NCBI GenBank assembly: GCA_019722365.1
Contig: JADFUC010001925.1
Span: 3,100,001 to 3,164,000 of the forward strand
DNA: 64,000 nucleotides
Direction of reading: 5' to 3'
From: Lithospermum erythrorhizon
Taxonomy: Eukaryota; Streptophyta; Magnoliopsida; Boraginales; Boraginaceae
The first letter of the stretch is position 1. Each line of letters begins with the position of its first letter. Shown here piece by piece: positions 52,901 to 63,688 of this stretch. Position numbers and translations under genes: made by a program. A model generated the notes under the pieces. The model was not told where the DNA came from and made no database searches. It worked only from the letters and a program-made list of their open reading frames with translations.

Positions 52901-54000
52901 ATATTGATCGGTTGATCATTAGAGCTGGTCGGTGTTGATCAACCATTGAATTCATCATCGACGGAGGTGACCGACGCCACTGCCCACATAAAAATTCATA
53001 AATGTATCGTGAAAGACATTTGTATCTATACTCCGAGCATATGTATTCTAAATACAAATATACAAATTTCAACGTTAGAGTATATTTGTAATTATTTTTT
53101 ATTCATAAATTTAATTCTAGAAAGAGCATTCAGATATGAATATATAAAAAATTAAAGAAAAAAGCTAAAGATAGTTAACACCATAATGATATTAGCAACG
53201 TAAGAGCACCCGGTAGAGGTTCACCTTCAATAAGATAGATGTCCTCTACAACTCTAGAATTCACTATAATCTTCGGGATAATTGTTTGCATGAATCAATC
53301 TCGCTCTCAGAGTTTTCTTATTACACCAAAAACTCTTTATAAAGCCTCTCAAAATCTATCTCACAAGCGCTCACTTTAACCTCAACACTTTCAACCCCAC
53401 GGTCAACTTAGCAAATGGCAGTGTCATCTGATCTTCAACAAGCACCGTGTAACGCCTTCATAGTATTGACAACTAGTAATAATAAGGCTTCACAATTAAA
53501 AAACATACATTATTCACATGTATTATTATTATCTAAAATTATAATACTCCAATGTAAACTAGGGACTTTGTTTGTATGTAATTGCAGGCTTGCCCTGTGG
53601 TATACGTGTAATTAATTAAAATAACTCCCTCTAATCCAAATTGGTCCAACCAATATCCAGACGCTATATACAAGTAACAAACATTAAGATAAATAATGAA
53701 CAATATAGTTTCTCTAAATAAACTTATTCCAGTTGGATGAGCTCGAATTTAATTTTTCATAATACATGACCATTTCTTGGCTTCATTAAACAATGAACGG
53801 CAGATCTTGTCTTGCTTTACAGGCAGTTCCTTACTTATGTTTGTGAAACATATTTTGTAGTTTGATAAGGTCTTAGCTTTAGAGCCAAAATTCATTTAGT
53901 GCTCAGGCGGCAGCTGGTCGGGGATTATAATTCATTATTAAATTAATCATTCCTGCAAGCAGTTCTTCCTAAATTTTTGAAATTTCTATACAAAAAAACA
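52901..54000. other. Intergenic upstream of the second germin copy
   Basis: No coding similarity was found. AACTCCCTCTAATCCAAATTGG (near 53625) resembles the Stowaway-like ends elsewhere. 'TTGATAAGGTCTTA' near 53856 is shared with the region upstream of the intact germin gene (48404), so part of the promoter was duplicated too. Confidence 0.45.
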
Positions 54001-54123
54001 CTATATAAGTAGTTGCAATTCTTATCTTTCTCCTCACTAATAACTTATTTACTCTTTATTACAATTTGGGTTTGCACTAAATTTAAAAAAAAAAAAAAAA
54101 ACTTGTGTTTGCTATCCATCAAG

Positions 54124-54982
54124 ATGACAAAATTTCTACTTTTGTTGACCCTCATATTTCTTAGTTCTGGATTTTTTACTAACGCATATGAGCCTTCACC
54201 CCTCCAAGATTTTTGCGTTGCAGATACTAGCATGGCAGGTTAGGAAATGATTTTTCGTAGTCCACCTGTTCATAATAACACTCATTATATTACGGAGTAT
54301 TACATTGTTCTTTTGGACCAACTTCTATATAACCATTATAATCAAGTGAACAACTAAAATCATTATATTGTTGTTACATGTTAAATGTGTATTTGCTATT
54401 ATAATGATCATATTAATAATGGATTTTTGTCTTTTTTTTTTCCAGCAAGAGTGAATGGCCTAACATGCAAGAACCCAACCATGGTCCTAGCAGATGATTT
54501 CCACTTCTCAGGACTTCATATAGCTGGAAACACTTCAAATGCAGTTGGTTCCAGGGTCACCCCTGTAACTGTGGCTCAAACTTCCAGGCCTCAACACTCT
54601 TTGGAATTGCAATGGCCTGTGTCGATTATGCCCATGGGGAATTAACCCTCCTCACACTCACCCTAGAGCTACCGAAATCTTGACTGTTCTTGAAGGATCA
54701 CTCCTTGTTGGATTTGTCACATCTAACCCCGAAAAAATCGCTTGATTACTAAGGTCCTTCACAAGGGTGATGTGTTTGTATTCCCTGTGGGGATTTGCCA
54801 TTTCCAAAGAAATGTTGGAAAATGAATGCTATTGCAATTGCTGCCTTGAGTAGTCAAAATCCAGGTGTTATAACAATTGCAAACACAGTTTTTGGATCAA
54901 ATCCAGTTATTGATAGTGATATTCTTGCAAAGGCATTTCAAGTGGAGAAGAGCACTGTTGAGCAGCTTCAATCCAAATTCTA
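54124..54982 (+). pseudogene. Germin-like protein copy 2, frameshifted
   Basis: Tandem copy of the germin gene. Exon 1 is 54124-54238, with an intact signal peptide and [13 protein letters not shown], and a normal GT donor. Exon 2 begins at 54446. Compared with copy 1, exon 2 carries five small indels: +1 near 54578, +1 near 54600, -1 near 54632, +2 near 54735 and -1 near 54823. The frame ends early at about 54645, before the cupin metal ligands are complete. The final part, 54826-54982, again reads like the intact copy, ending QLQSKF. A TATA element (CTATATAAG, 54001) lies upstream. Exon 2 is otherwise nearly identical to copy 1, while exon 1, the intron and the 3' end differ clearly. It is either a pseudogene or an intact gene with sequence errors in this stretch. 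Confidence 0.85.
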
Positions 54983-55545
54983 GAGAACTTCAATGGATTC
55001 ATGATGACTTAAAACTTCAAATTTTAGTGTTTTTTGTGTGGAGTTCTTGTAATGAATTTTGATGTCGAAATCAGATTCATTTGTTGTCTTGAAAATCTTT
55101 CGATTCCTCTTCTAGTATCATGTTTCAATATGTTTGCTCTATCGTGTGGATTAATGTATGAGTATCTCCAAATATACAACTTATCGAGTTTATACATAAA
55201 TGTTGCACTAGATTTAATTTTTTTTCTTAGATATTATAGACGTGCCTAAATATTTTCAACTGAGAATAAATTAACATGAAAAAAATCAATCATATATGAT
55301 ACTAATTAGAAGGAAATATACATAAAAATAAATAACATATCAGTTCACCTCCAATAAGAGGGCTAGTTTTGCTTGATATAGATATATTGTAACGTCTATA
55401 AGTCTATGACTAACATGACCGCGGTGAGATAGTTCAATGGATCCAATATTTTGGTTCCATTTGATACACTAACTAATAGACCAATAGGTTGCTTAGATGC
55501 TTACTGAATAACATGAATTATGCAATATAATCGTCGAGCAAATAA

Positions 55546-56778
55546 GGGTAATTTGCACCACACTTCCTTAAATTTTTTAAAATATCACCAGATTCCTTAT
55601 AAATTTAAAGCCGCACACCCACAATTGCTAGAACTTCAAATTCACACCTGCACTTTCTGCTAACTTTGGTGATTAAAAACTGCCTTGCGCAATATATACT
55701 CAAAAAAGCATTGTCATATATATACTCAAAGTTTTGATACCCTTTGGTGTTTTAAATTATTATTACCAATATTATAAAAAAGGGTGTTGCTATATATAGT
55801 CGAAGAAAAATTCTAAATGCATTCAAAGTTTTGATATAAATAAAATTACTCTTCATAATTTTGTAACACAATAATAAACACATTCAAGATCTTCAAATAT
55901 TTGCATTTCTGGACGAGAGTATTAATTTATATTGTTTGAAGGAATATCGGAATTCTAAAGTAAACGAAAATTAGATCTAAAGTCAAATATTGTGTAATCT
56001 AACACTACTAAAATATAAGAGAATATGTAAACTAAAAATTATTAATAATCAACATAGTGCAAAGCAAGATCGATATAATATAACACACTAAAATACATTA
56101 GTTATTTGTGTACAATCAATATATGTGCAAAATAATATTTTGTTTACGTTGTTTCAAGAAATGTGTCAAATGACATGCTTATTCAAGTTAACGTGCGTGG
56201 AGTATATTCAATCTATTGTTTGTTGTAGTTGCTCTTTACACATAGTAGTATGTTTTAAATAATTATTCAATCTATTATTTTTTATATACAACATAAGATA
56301 TTACAGTCATTAAAAATTATTTAACATTCATTTGATTGTATAAAGTTAGATAATACATCTAATTCATTTCGGTTGTTATTTTTTTTGAATTTTAGTGCAA
56401 AACTTTTATTATGAATTATTACTTTAACGAATTATTTTAATAAATATAAAATTTGTATGACCAGATTTATTTATTGATTTTGCAATTCATAATAATATAA
56501 TTAAAATTTATTCATGATCAAAATATCAACTAAAATAACTTAGAAGATTATATTTATTTATCATTTAATACATACTAGGAGTAAAAAAAAACTAAACTCA
56601 ATCATACTTGCTCATTAGGCAAGTGAAGTGCACTCTCCGTTAACTTTAACACCAAAGTTAACGCCAGGGGGTACGGTGCACCATTTTAAAGTTTACAAGG
56701 GCATACAGTGCACCTTTAAATTTACAGGGGTATGATGCTCATTTTAAAATTTATAGGGGGGTATGGTGCAAATTACCC
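55546..56778. mobile_element. 1.23 kb non-autonomous DNA element with long terminal inverted repeats
   Basis: The left end GGGTAATTTGCACCACAC and the right end (reverse complement GGGTAATTTGCACCATAC) are inverted repeats. Similarity continues inward for about 110 bases (TATAAATTT, CTGCTAACTTTGGTG / GCGTTAACTTTGGTG). AATAA flanks both sides (55541-55545 and 56779-56783), a likely target duplication. The interior is AT-rich and non-coding. The superfamily is uncertain, because a 5-base duplication fits none of the common plant TIR groups cleanly. Confidence 0.75.
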
Positions 56779-56783
56779 AATAA

Positions 56784-57345
56784 AGTAAATAATACTGAAA
56801 CAAGTCTTAATTAGGTGCTTAAGCTTTTCTTTAAGTATGGTGCTTAAAAGGGCTAATTTGATCATTTCAATTTTGTTGTATTTTTTTGGGTGAAAAAAAT
56901 AAATAAATTAATAATTAAATACCATAACAATATCCGAAATTCACTCTAACACTCTCCAAATTCTTTCCAAAACCACTACAAACTCCATAATTACTAAAAA
57001 TCAGGGATTTTGAAATCACTTTTGAAATCTATCCACAAATAATCTTGAGTGATTATCATCAAGACTACACTTCAAGCAGGGCAAAGTTACACAAAAAGAA
57101 TTGTAGGGGATAATTAGGGCATCCATGTTAGTTAGGACTGAAATTGGGTGAATATAATGACAAATCATATCGTTCACATTTAGAAATTTCAAATACATAT
57201 TAATTGGGATTGATTTTTTTTTTTAATTCACAAAAGTGTAAGGTAGAAATAGATCAAGAAGAACTTATGAAGAAATTGAATTTGACAATTACACCAACTT
57301 TTTAGCAGATTGGTATTTGTATTAACCAACCAAGAATGTGGATCA
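56784..57345. other. Intergenic, AT-rich
   Basis: Between the TIR element and the tandem array. 'TTAAGCTTTTCTTTAAGTATGGTGCTTAAAAGGGC' gives a weak local inverted repeat near 56820-56855. No gene was recognised. Confidence 0.4.
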
Positions 57346-57979
57346 CTCAATTATGCTTTTGGTTAGGATTATTCATATATTATTGTTATATAGTTTTTGT
57401 TTTTGTTACCTTATTCAATACTTTAATTTCTTTGAGCATGAACATGATTTAGATGACTTTACCAATTTGATTTCACTTTTGATTAGGAATATCCATATTG
57501 TATTGTTATATGGTTATTGTTTGTGTTACTTTTACAATATCTTACTCTTTATTCGAAAGTACGCATATAATCTTATCAATTTGTTTTCACTTTGTTTATG
57601 AGTATTCATTTTATTGCCATATAGTTATTGTTTGTGTTATTTTTATAGTAGTATTTTAATTGCACTTTTGGTTAGGATTATCCAAAATGCATCGCCATAT
57701 AGTTATCAAGCTAGTTATTTTACAAGATTTTAATTTTATTTGGAGTACGAACATAATTAAGATGATTTTAGCAAATTATTTTGGTAATTTTGTTGAGTAT
57801 CCAATATTTATTGCCATATTTGCTATTGTTTGAGTTATTTCTTATAAGACTTTAATTTTATTTGCCATTTAACATAATCTATACGATCTTATCAATTTGT
57901 TTTAGTATCCATATTTTATTGCCAGCAAAAGCTTATTTGCTTGAAAGTTATTTTACATTATTTAATTTTATTTAAGCAT
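57346..57979. repeat. ~120 bp tandem repeat array, left part
   Basis: About five copies of a unit reading 'ACTTTTGGTTAGGATTATCCATAT', 'ATTGCCATATAGTTATTGTTTGTGTTA' and 'TTTAATTTTATTTGAGCATGAACATAATT', then 'AGATGATTTTA.CAATTT'. The array is broken at 57979 by an insertion and resumes at 59921-60035 in exactly the expected phase. Confidence 0.8.
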
Positions 57980-59920
57980 CAGACATCGAAAATTTATTAA
58001 AAATAATTAATTAATTAAGACGAATTAATCAAATTAATTAAAGTGTCGAGCCACTCAAAAATGCCACAATGACATGTTCTCAATTAAACCTTGCAAATTA
58101 ATTCAAACCCTCGATTTAACGAGTGGTTCCCCTTCTAAATCAAGCTCCTCGGAGTTAATCAAGCCGGGCAAATGCGGTTTCTACATTACTCAACCCTAAG
58201 TTTAAACTCAAAAATAGGGTTCCCGAGAAACAAACTCTCGCATTAAATGCCGATAAACAAGTTCGAAAATCCTAATTTTATCGTAAAAAATAGGCCAAAC
58301 GGACATTCCAGCCACGTTCAAAGAATATATAAATCACAAAAGTATTCCACAAGTTTTGTGGTTCGAAATCAAGACTCCACAAGTTTTGCGGATCAAAATC
58401 ATTGTCCGGAAGTCGCTGCAAAATCAACGCCCAGCCATCCGGCGTCATCATTTAAAAATACGTTTCACCTGAAGTGCTAATTTAACCTTCCTACACCTCA
58501 AAATAGGCTCCCAAAGTTTTACTTTGGCCATCAAGTAATTCCTTAAATTATCCGAAGATCCGTGATCGCTACCAAAAATTCAATCCACAAGACGCGATCC
58601 ACTGAATCAAATCGCCAATCGTAGTTTGCATTCGGGAGGCCTCCAAAACCTATAAATACCTCCATTTGGCCGTAATTCAAATCATTCACAACTCAACCGT
58701 AAAAATCAACATTCATTCAAGAAAACACACAAAAACTCCCCGAGAAAATACAGTAGAACGCCTTCCTCGAAATTTCCCCAAAGTTAAATTTTTGAAGGCC
58801 GTTTATTTAAACACCACGCAATTTAAAACACTTAAAGCGGCCAAAATAGGCGCCCGAAATTAAGGATTATTGCACAAACGCAATAATCCTTCATCGTTGA
58901 AAATCACGGTAACTGACTTAAAATTCTCGCTAACGCCAATATTCAGATTAAGCCATATATCCCCGATTATTCATAAACTCGATGAACACCTGATAAATTT
59001 TAGGTTTGATTCATCAAATCCCAGATATATGAATAAATTGGAGCGTTTAAATCCTTATACCTGATTCTAAAGTGCGAACACGCTAAGGCCCCTGTCTAGT
59101 TGATCAGTATCATCAACAAGGTTGGAGTATTCCACCTTCATACTGATCATCACTCTACAAATAACAAAGACAAGTTAAGCGCCACAGAAGAGTAGCCTGG
59201 TTGACTAAAACTCATAGCTTAAATCAAGCGAAGCCAACCACTAAGCCCCTGCCGGCGCCAAATCTCACTAAGTCTCACGTGGCCTGTCACTCCACATACC
59301 TCGAAGCCTCGGAGTCCTATCCCAAATCGTTGTCATATTAAGTGCACCGAGGCCTCTCAAGCCACAGCCCACCCACAAAAGTGAAACACCAAATCCAAAG
59401 TCCCATCAAGTCAGAAGCTTATCCAGCCCACGGGGTTCCACCAACGGTGTTCAAACCAAGTCCCACACTACAAATGTTTGCGCAGTTCACTGCCCAAAGA
59501 CCAGCATCGCTCCATACAGCCCAACACCTTTGTAATACGCCGCCATGCTCCTGGCCGACCATATCCAAAGCTCCGTGATCACCTCAAGTTCATCGCCCCG
59601 TGATTATCTATCCAGCCTCGCCTGTACCTTCTATCCAAATCAAATCAAACTGCCTCGCCTCAAATCAAGCTCAAATAAAATCGTGATCAAATCAAGCCAA
59701 ATCAAATCGCCTCGCTCAAATCAAACCAAGCCTCTTTTATCAAATCCAACGCTCAAGTCAAGAAACCAGACATCTTACAAATCGTCAAAGAACGCTAGTG
59801 GACTCATACCGGACATACGATCCTTCGATTCGATAAAACCCCAGACAATGGCGAATTTTCCCACAAGGGTTTTATCTTGTACCCCCTATCTAAATAATAA
59901 AAATTCTTCTTTGTATTACA
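57980..59920. mobile_element. 1.94 kb solo-LTR-like insertion with AGCAT target duplication
   Basis: The insert is flanked by AGCAT (57975-57979 and 59921-59925) and separates two halves of one tandem-repeat unit. It is GC-richer than its surroundings. It holds a TATA box (TATAAATA, 58651-58658) with a plausible downstream leader, CAAAT/CAAATC-rich simple repeats at 59635-59735, and a 3' end in TTACA preceded by A-rich possible polyadenylation signals. Those are LTR traits, and no internal genes are present. The 3' terminus is CA, but the 5' terminus is CA rather than TG, so a canonical LTR start is not seen. Open frames inside (for example 59545-60030) are incidental. Confidence 0.65.
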
Positions 59921-60035
59921 AGCATGAACATAATTCAAATGATTTTAGCAATTTATTTTCACTTTTGGTTAGAAGTATCCATATTGTATTTCCATATAGT
60001 TATTTTTTGTGCTATTTTTATAGTAACTAATTTTT
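59921..60035. repeat. ~120 bp tandem repeat array, right part
   Basis: Continues the array interrupted at 57979: AGCATGAACATAATTC, GATTTTAGCAATTTATTTTCAC and ACTTTTGGTTAGAAGTATCC follow in the order of the left copies. Confidence 0.75.
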
Positions 60036-60827
60036 ATTATGGAGTTTTTCATATGTTGTCGATTCCAACCCATATTTTGAAATGTTGGTAAATCAATAAT
60101 ATTTTTCATTTATTAGTTCTCTCATAATTTTGTTATTTTTTCCCCTAAAGGTTTCTTGCATCGCCCTAACAATATTAAAGCGTGGAAGAAGTTGGGATAA
60201 TAACAAAGGAATGGAAAACTGAAACAAAAACATGGTGCCTACATTAAAGGAAAATGCCTAATTTGAGGGGGGGGTAATTTTTGAGAATGCCTAAAAAAAT
60301 GAAATACAATTAATTGAGAAGATAAAAAGAATAGAATGAAATAATAATTGAAAAAAAAATAGTAAGTGAAATCATAAAAAATAAAAGCAAAAAAGCCAAT
60401 TGTATCATTAAAATGTAAATCTGAATTGTCAATGATGAAGGAAAAAAAGGGGGAAGGATTTGAAATTCAAAAGGCCGAAAATAATGACAAGATGAATCAT
60501 ATAATGTGGTTAAGGAAACTAATCAGATATGATTTCATGATTTTAGCATAATCAAAGCCCATGAATTCGCATGCAGTTGGTCGGGAAGAAATTTGATTTT
60601 TGATTTTTTTCTTATTTATTATATAAAAGACACTAATGGACTAAAATGCCACTGTTTTATCACAATTATTCGATAAAAAATAGATTAAAAATAAAAATTT
60701 AATGATATAATAGAGGTTTAAGCATCATGCTTAAGTAATTTCTTAAATATGTAGAAACTCTAGTGAAACAATATTTTACATTAAATAGGAAAAAGAAAAA
60801 GAAAGAACGGAGATAAGTGAGGAGACT
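60036..60827. other. Intergenic upstream of the superoxide dismutase gene
   Basis: AT-rich promoter region of the Cu/Zn superoxide dismutase gene. A poly-G run (GAGGGGGGGG) occurs near 60257. No confident TATA box or copper-response cluster was identified. Confidence 0.4.
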
Positions 60828-63688
60828 ATGGGCACCCTGAAAGCTGTGGCTATAATCTCTGGAGACTCCAATGTCAAGGGTGCTCTTCATTTCATTCAAC
60901 AACCAAATGGTATATCTCTATATCCCTAAAATCTTCATTAATAAATTGTCATCTACTTTATGAATTCTTTTCTTATTTAAAAAAATTCAATCACTCGAAT
61001 CGAAATCTTATAGAACTAATATCTTATCATCACTAGACTAACATTAGTTGCTATTTAAAATTTCGGTCATTGTCATTGAAATACTCGAATCAAAACCTTG
61101 GCCGACTTATATCTTATCACCAGGCTAACACTAGTTATTAGTTTATGAATTCTTTTCTTTTTCTATTTAAAACTTCAGCTAAAAGGACTCGAATCGAAAT
61201 CTTGTGTTGATTAATATGTTGTGACTAATGGACTAATAATAATAATTATTTTATATATTCGATTGTTGAATTTATTGCTTTTCTGTTTAATTTGTTTGTC
61301 CAGGGGTGACCCATGTGACAGGAAGAATTACAGGATTAGCTCCTGGTCTTCATGGCTTCCATATCCATGCTCTTGGAGATACTACCAATGGCTGCAATTC
61401 TACAGGTTAATGGCACTACCTCCATCCCAAAAAGATTGTCTAGTTTCATCGAAAATGGTCGATGTTAACAAATTTTGATGTATTAATTGACACGTAATTT
61501 TGATTAGAATCAAAATGATCATGTTAATATTAAAGTAGATTGAAAATACAATCTTTATATACTTTCACCAATTACTAAAAAAGCCAACCATCAAAATTCA
61601 AACTAGACAGTGTAGGAATATTGTTTGTCCTTATCTAATTAAATTTTAGTAGAATAATGAACATATGAATGCTACCCTTTTTCTAATAAGTTGTATATTT
61701 GGAGTTGATGTGATTCCATTTTTACTTCTTTTTCTTGAGCTTTTTTGTGCCTAGTTAAAGTCTTGTTGCTGCTACTTATTTGTTCATGATATGTGTTATA
61801 TATGCATGAATTTGTAGTTCAGTTCTAGAAATGTTATGTAAGCTTACAAGTATTTAGTTTTAGGTTGGCGATAGCGAGTGTTTTGCTAAGATTTAAGAAC
61901 TCTGTAGTTAAGTATTGATTTTTAAGAAAATCATATGATTTGTAGCTAGAGAAAAATGGATGAATTTTGAGCAAAAGTGTACACCTTTTTTAATGATTTG
62001 TCTTACATTAACTAAATGTGGTAAGTTAAACTATGTTGGTATCACAATTTTCTGTTTCTAATGTTATCTCTGTTATTAATGCTTGAGATGTTTTCTTGTA
62101 GGGAAATGTTTGTCTATTAATTAGATTTCAGAAGCTGTAAAAATTTAGTTTAAGTTGATCGCTGATTAACGATTTTGGATGAAAATTTAATGTCTATGGT
62201 TTTGTTATTTGAATATCTAGGGCCTCACTACAATCCACTGAAGAAGAATCATGGATCTCCCTCTGATGAAGAGAGACATGCGGGTGACCTGGGAAACATA
62301 ATTGCTGGCTCTGATGGTTTGTTTATCGATTAATGAATTGAGAAGCTCTTTCTAATGACCATGTTCACTATCTTCTCTCATGTAGATTCTCTTTTGATTT
62401 TCTTGACCCAGGAGTTGCTGAAATTTCAATTAAAGATACCCAGGTATGTGATGTTCATGGTTCAGTAATACAAGGTGGTTCATTATGTTAGTTTAGCTGA
62501 ACTGCTGCAGTGATAACAAGTGTCATAGTTTTAGACAGTTCAGGTTTTAGCAGGGTTGTTATCCTTTAAGTGAGCGCAACAGAGAAGAAAAGTTAAAAGG
62601 AACATATCATTGGCGTTTAGAACTTCATGCTTCTCGATTTGGATGTATTGTTATTCATTATCAATAAAAATAGTTTTCAGTTCTGATTTGTCTACATGAA
62701 TAGATTGTTACAAGATGTATATTTTCTTTCAAACCTACATCTGATTTGGCATCAATCTTCATTAACAGGGTTCTTTAGAATTTGCTGTGACTTTTTCTAG
62801 CTTATGTTTCAAATAGAGACTAATAAATATTGCGATAACTTTATGAATCATGCATTTTTTTTATTTATTTGCAGATTCCTCTAAGCGGTCAGCATTCCAT
62901 TTTGGGGAGGGCAGTTGTTGTGCATGCTGATACAGATGATCTTGGACGAGGTAGATTCCTGACACAGTATTTATTGGAAATTCACTTATGATTGACATAT
63001 AAAGCATGACATAGAAACTAGAAATCCGTAATTGCAAAAGTGTACCTTGCTCCGTTAAAATTAGATTCGGCAGGGTGTAAATAGCAATTGCAAAGAGAAT
63101 GCAATAGTCTATGTGATAAATGATTTCTCTGCGTTCTTATAAAATGATGCTTTATCTAAGAAGGCTATGTGTTATGCTATGTGGCATCTTTAGACTCTGA
63201 ACCTTTCCAATTTTGGTCTGAACTATCTTTCTCTTTTGTGCGGTGGATGGGGCATTACTAGACTCCCAAAATGTTTTTCATGTGTGCTCCTTGATATAAA
63301 TCAATACTGGAGTTGTCTAATTGAGATCCACAATCTCCAGGTGGACATGAACTTAGCAAGACAACTGGAAATGCTGGAGCAAGAGTTGGCTGTGGTATTT
63401 CTATGCCTACATTCTCCGAATTCATATGAGAATAACCTAAAGATTACTGCGTATGACTTTCATTTTTCTTGCATCTCCTTGAACATTTTTTTCAATACTC
63501 ATAGGTGAGAGCACCCTCTTCAATTTTTTAAAACATTTTAGCTTCATTTCTACTGTTGAAATGCTTCCACTAAGCTTATCTGTTTTTTCAGCATTCATAC
63601 CCTCTTGATTGAGCTTTACCATTAACAAGAAACCTAGCTCACACATCTCTACTTGGCAGGGATCATTGGGCTTCAATCATCAGTCTAA
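60828..63688 (+). CDS. Cu/Zn superoxide dismutase (CSD3-clade-like), 7 exons
   Basis: Converts superoxide to O2 and H2O2. Exons: 60828-60909, 61304-61405, 62221-62316, 62412-62443, 62875-62950, 63341-63394 and 63660-63688; all are GT-AG with consistent phases. The product is 156 residues. Copper and zinc ligands are visible: [10 protein letters not shown] (two His), [17 protein letters not shown] (bridging His, zinc His and Asp) and [17 protein letters not shown] (copper His). The disulphide cysteines (GCNSTGPH and RVGCGIIG) are present. There is no transit peptide. The sequence is closest in my judgement to the CSD3 group ([19 protein letters not shown]-like [37 protein letters not shown]). 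However, it stops after GLQSSV, without the peroxisomal AKL-type tripeptide known from Arabidopsis CSD3. It is probably cytosolic. Confidence 0.95.
60985..61225. repeat. Three ~85-90 bp repeats in superoxide dismutase intron 1
   Basis: 'ACTCGAATCGAAATCTTATAG' or similar, followed by 'TATCTTATCA.CA..CTAACACTAGTTA', occurs at about 60997, 61082 and 61188. On the minus strand the unit reads TAGCCTGGTGATAAGA...GGTTTTGATTCGAGT, reminiscent of tRNA-derived A and B boxes. Confidence 0.55.
61419..61618. mobile_element. Stowaway-like MITE in superoxide dismutase intron 2
   Basis: It starts CCTCCATCCCAAAAAGATTG just after a TA, and ends with a sequence whose reverse complement is TTCCTACACTGTCTAGTTTG, followed by TA. 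The shared GTCTAGTTT in both ends supports terminal inverted repeats, though the outermost bases match only partly. Confidence 0.5.

Noticed and set aside
59545..60030. 161-codon open frame as a gene
   Set aside because: It runs from the LTR-like insertion through its right boundary into the tandem array, and its translation is Ser/Lys/Gln-rich simple repeat. It is incidental.
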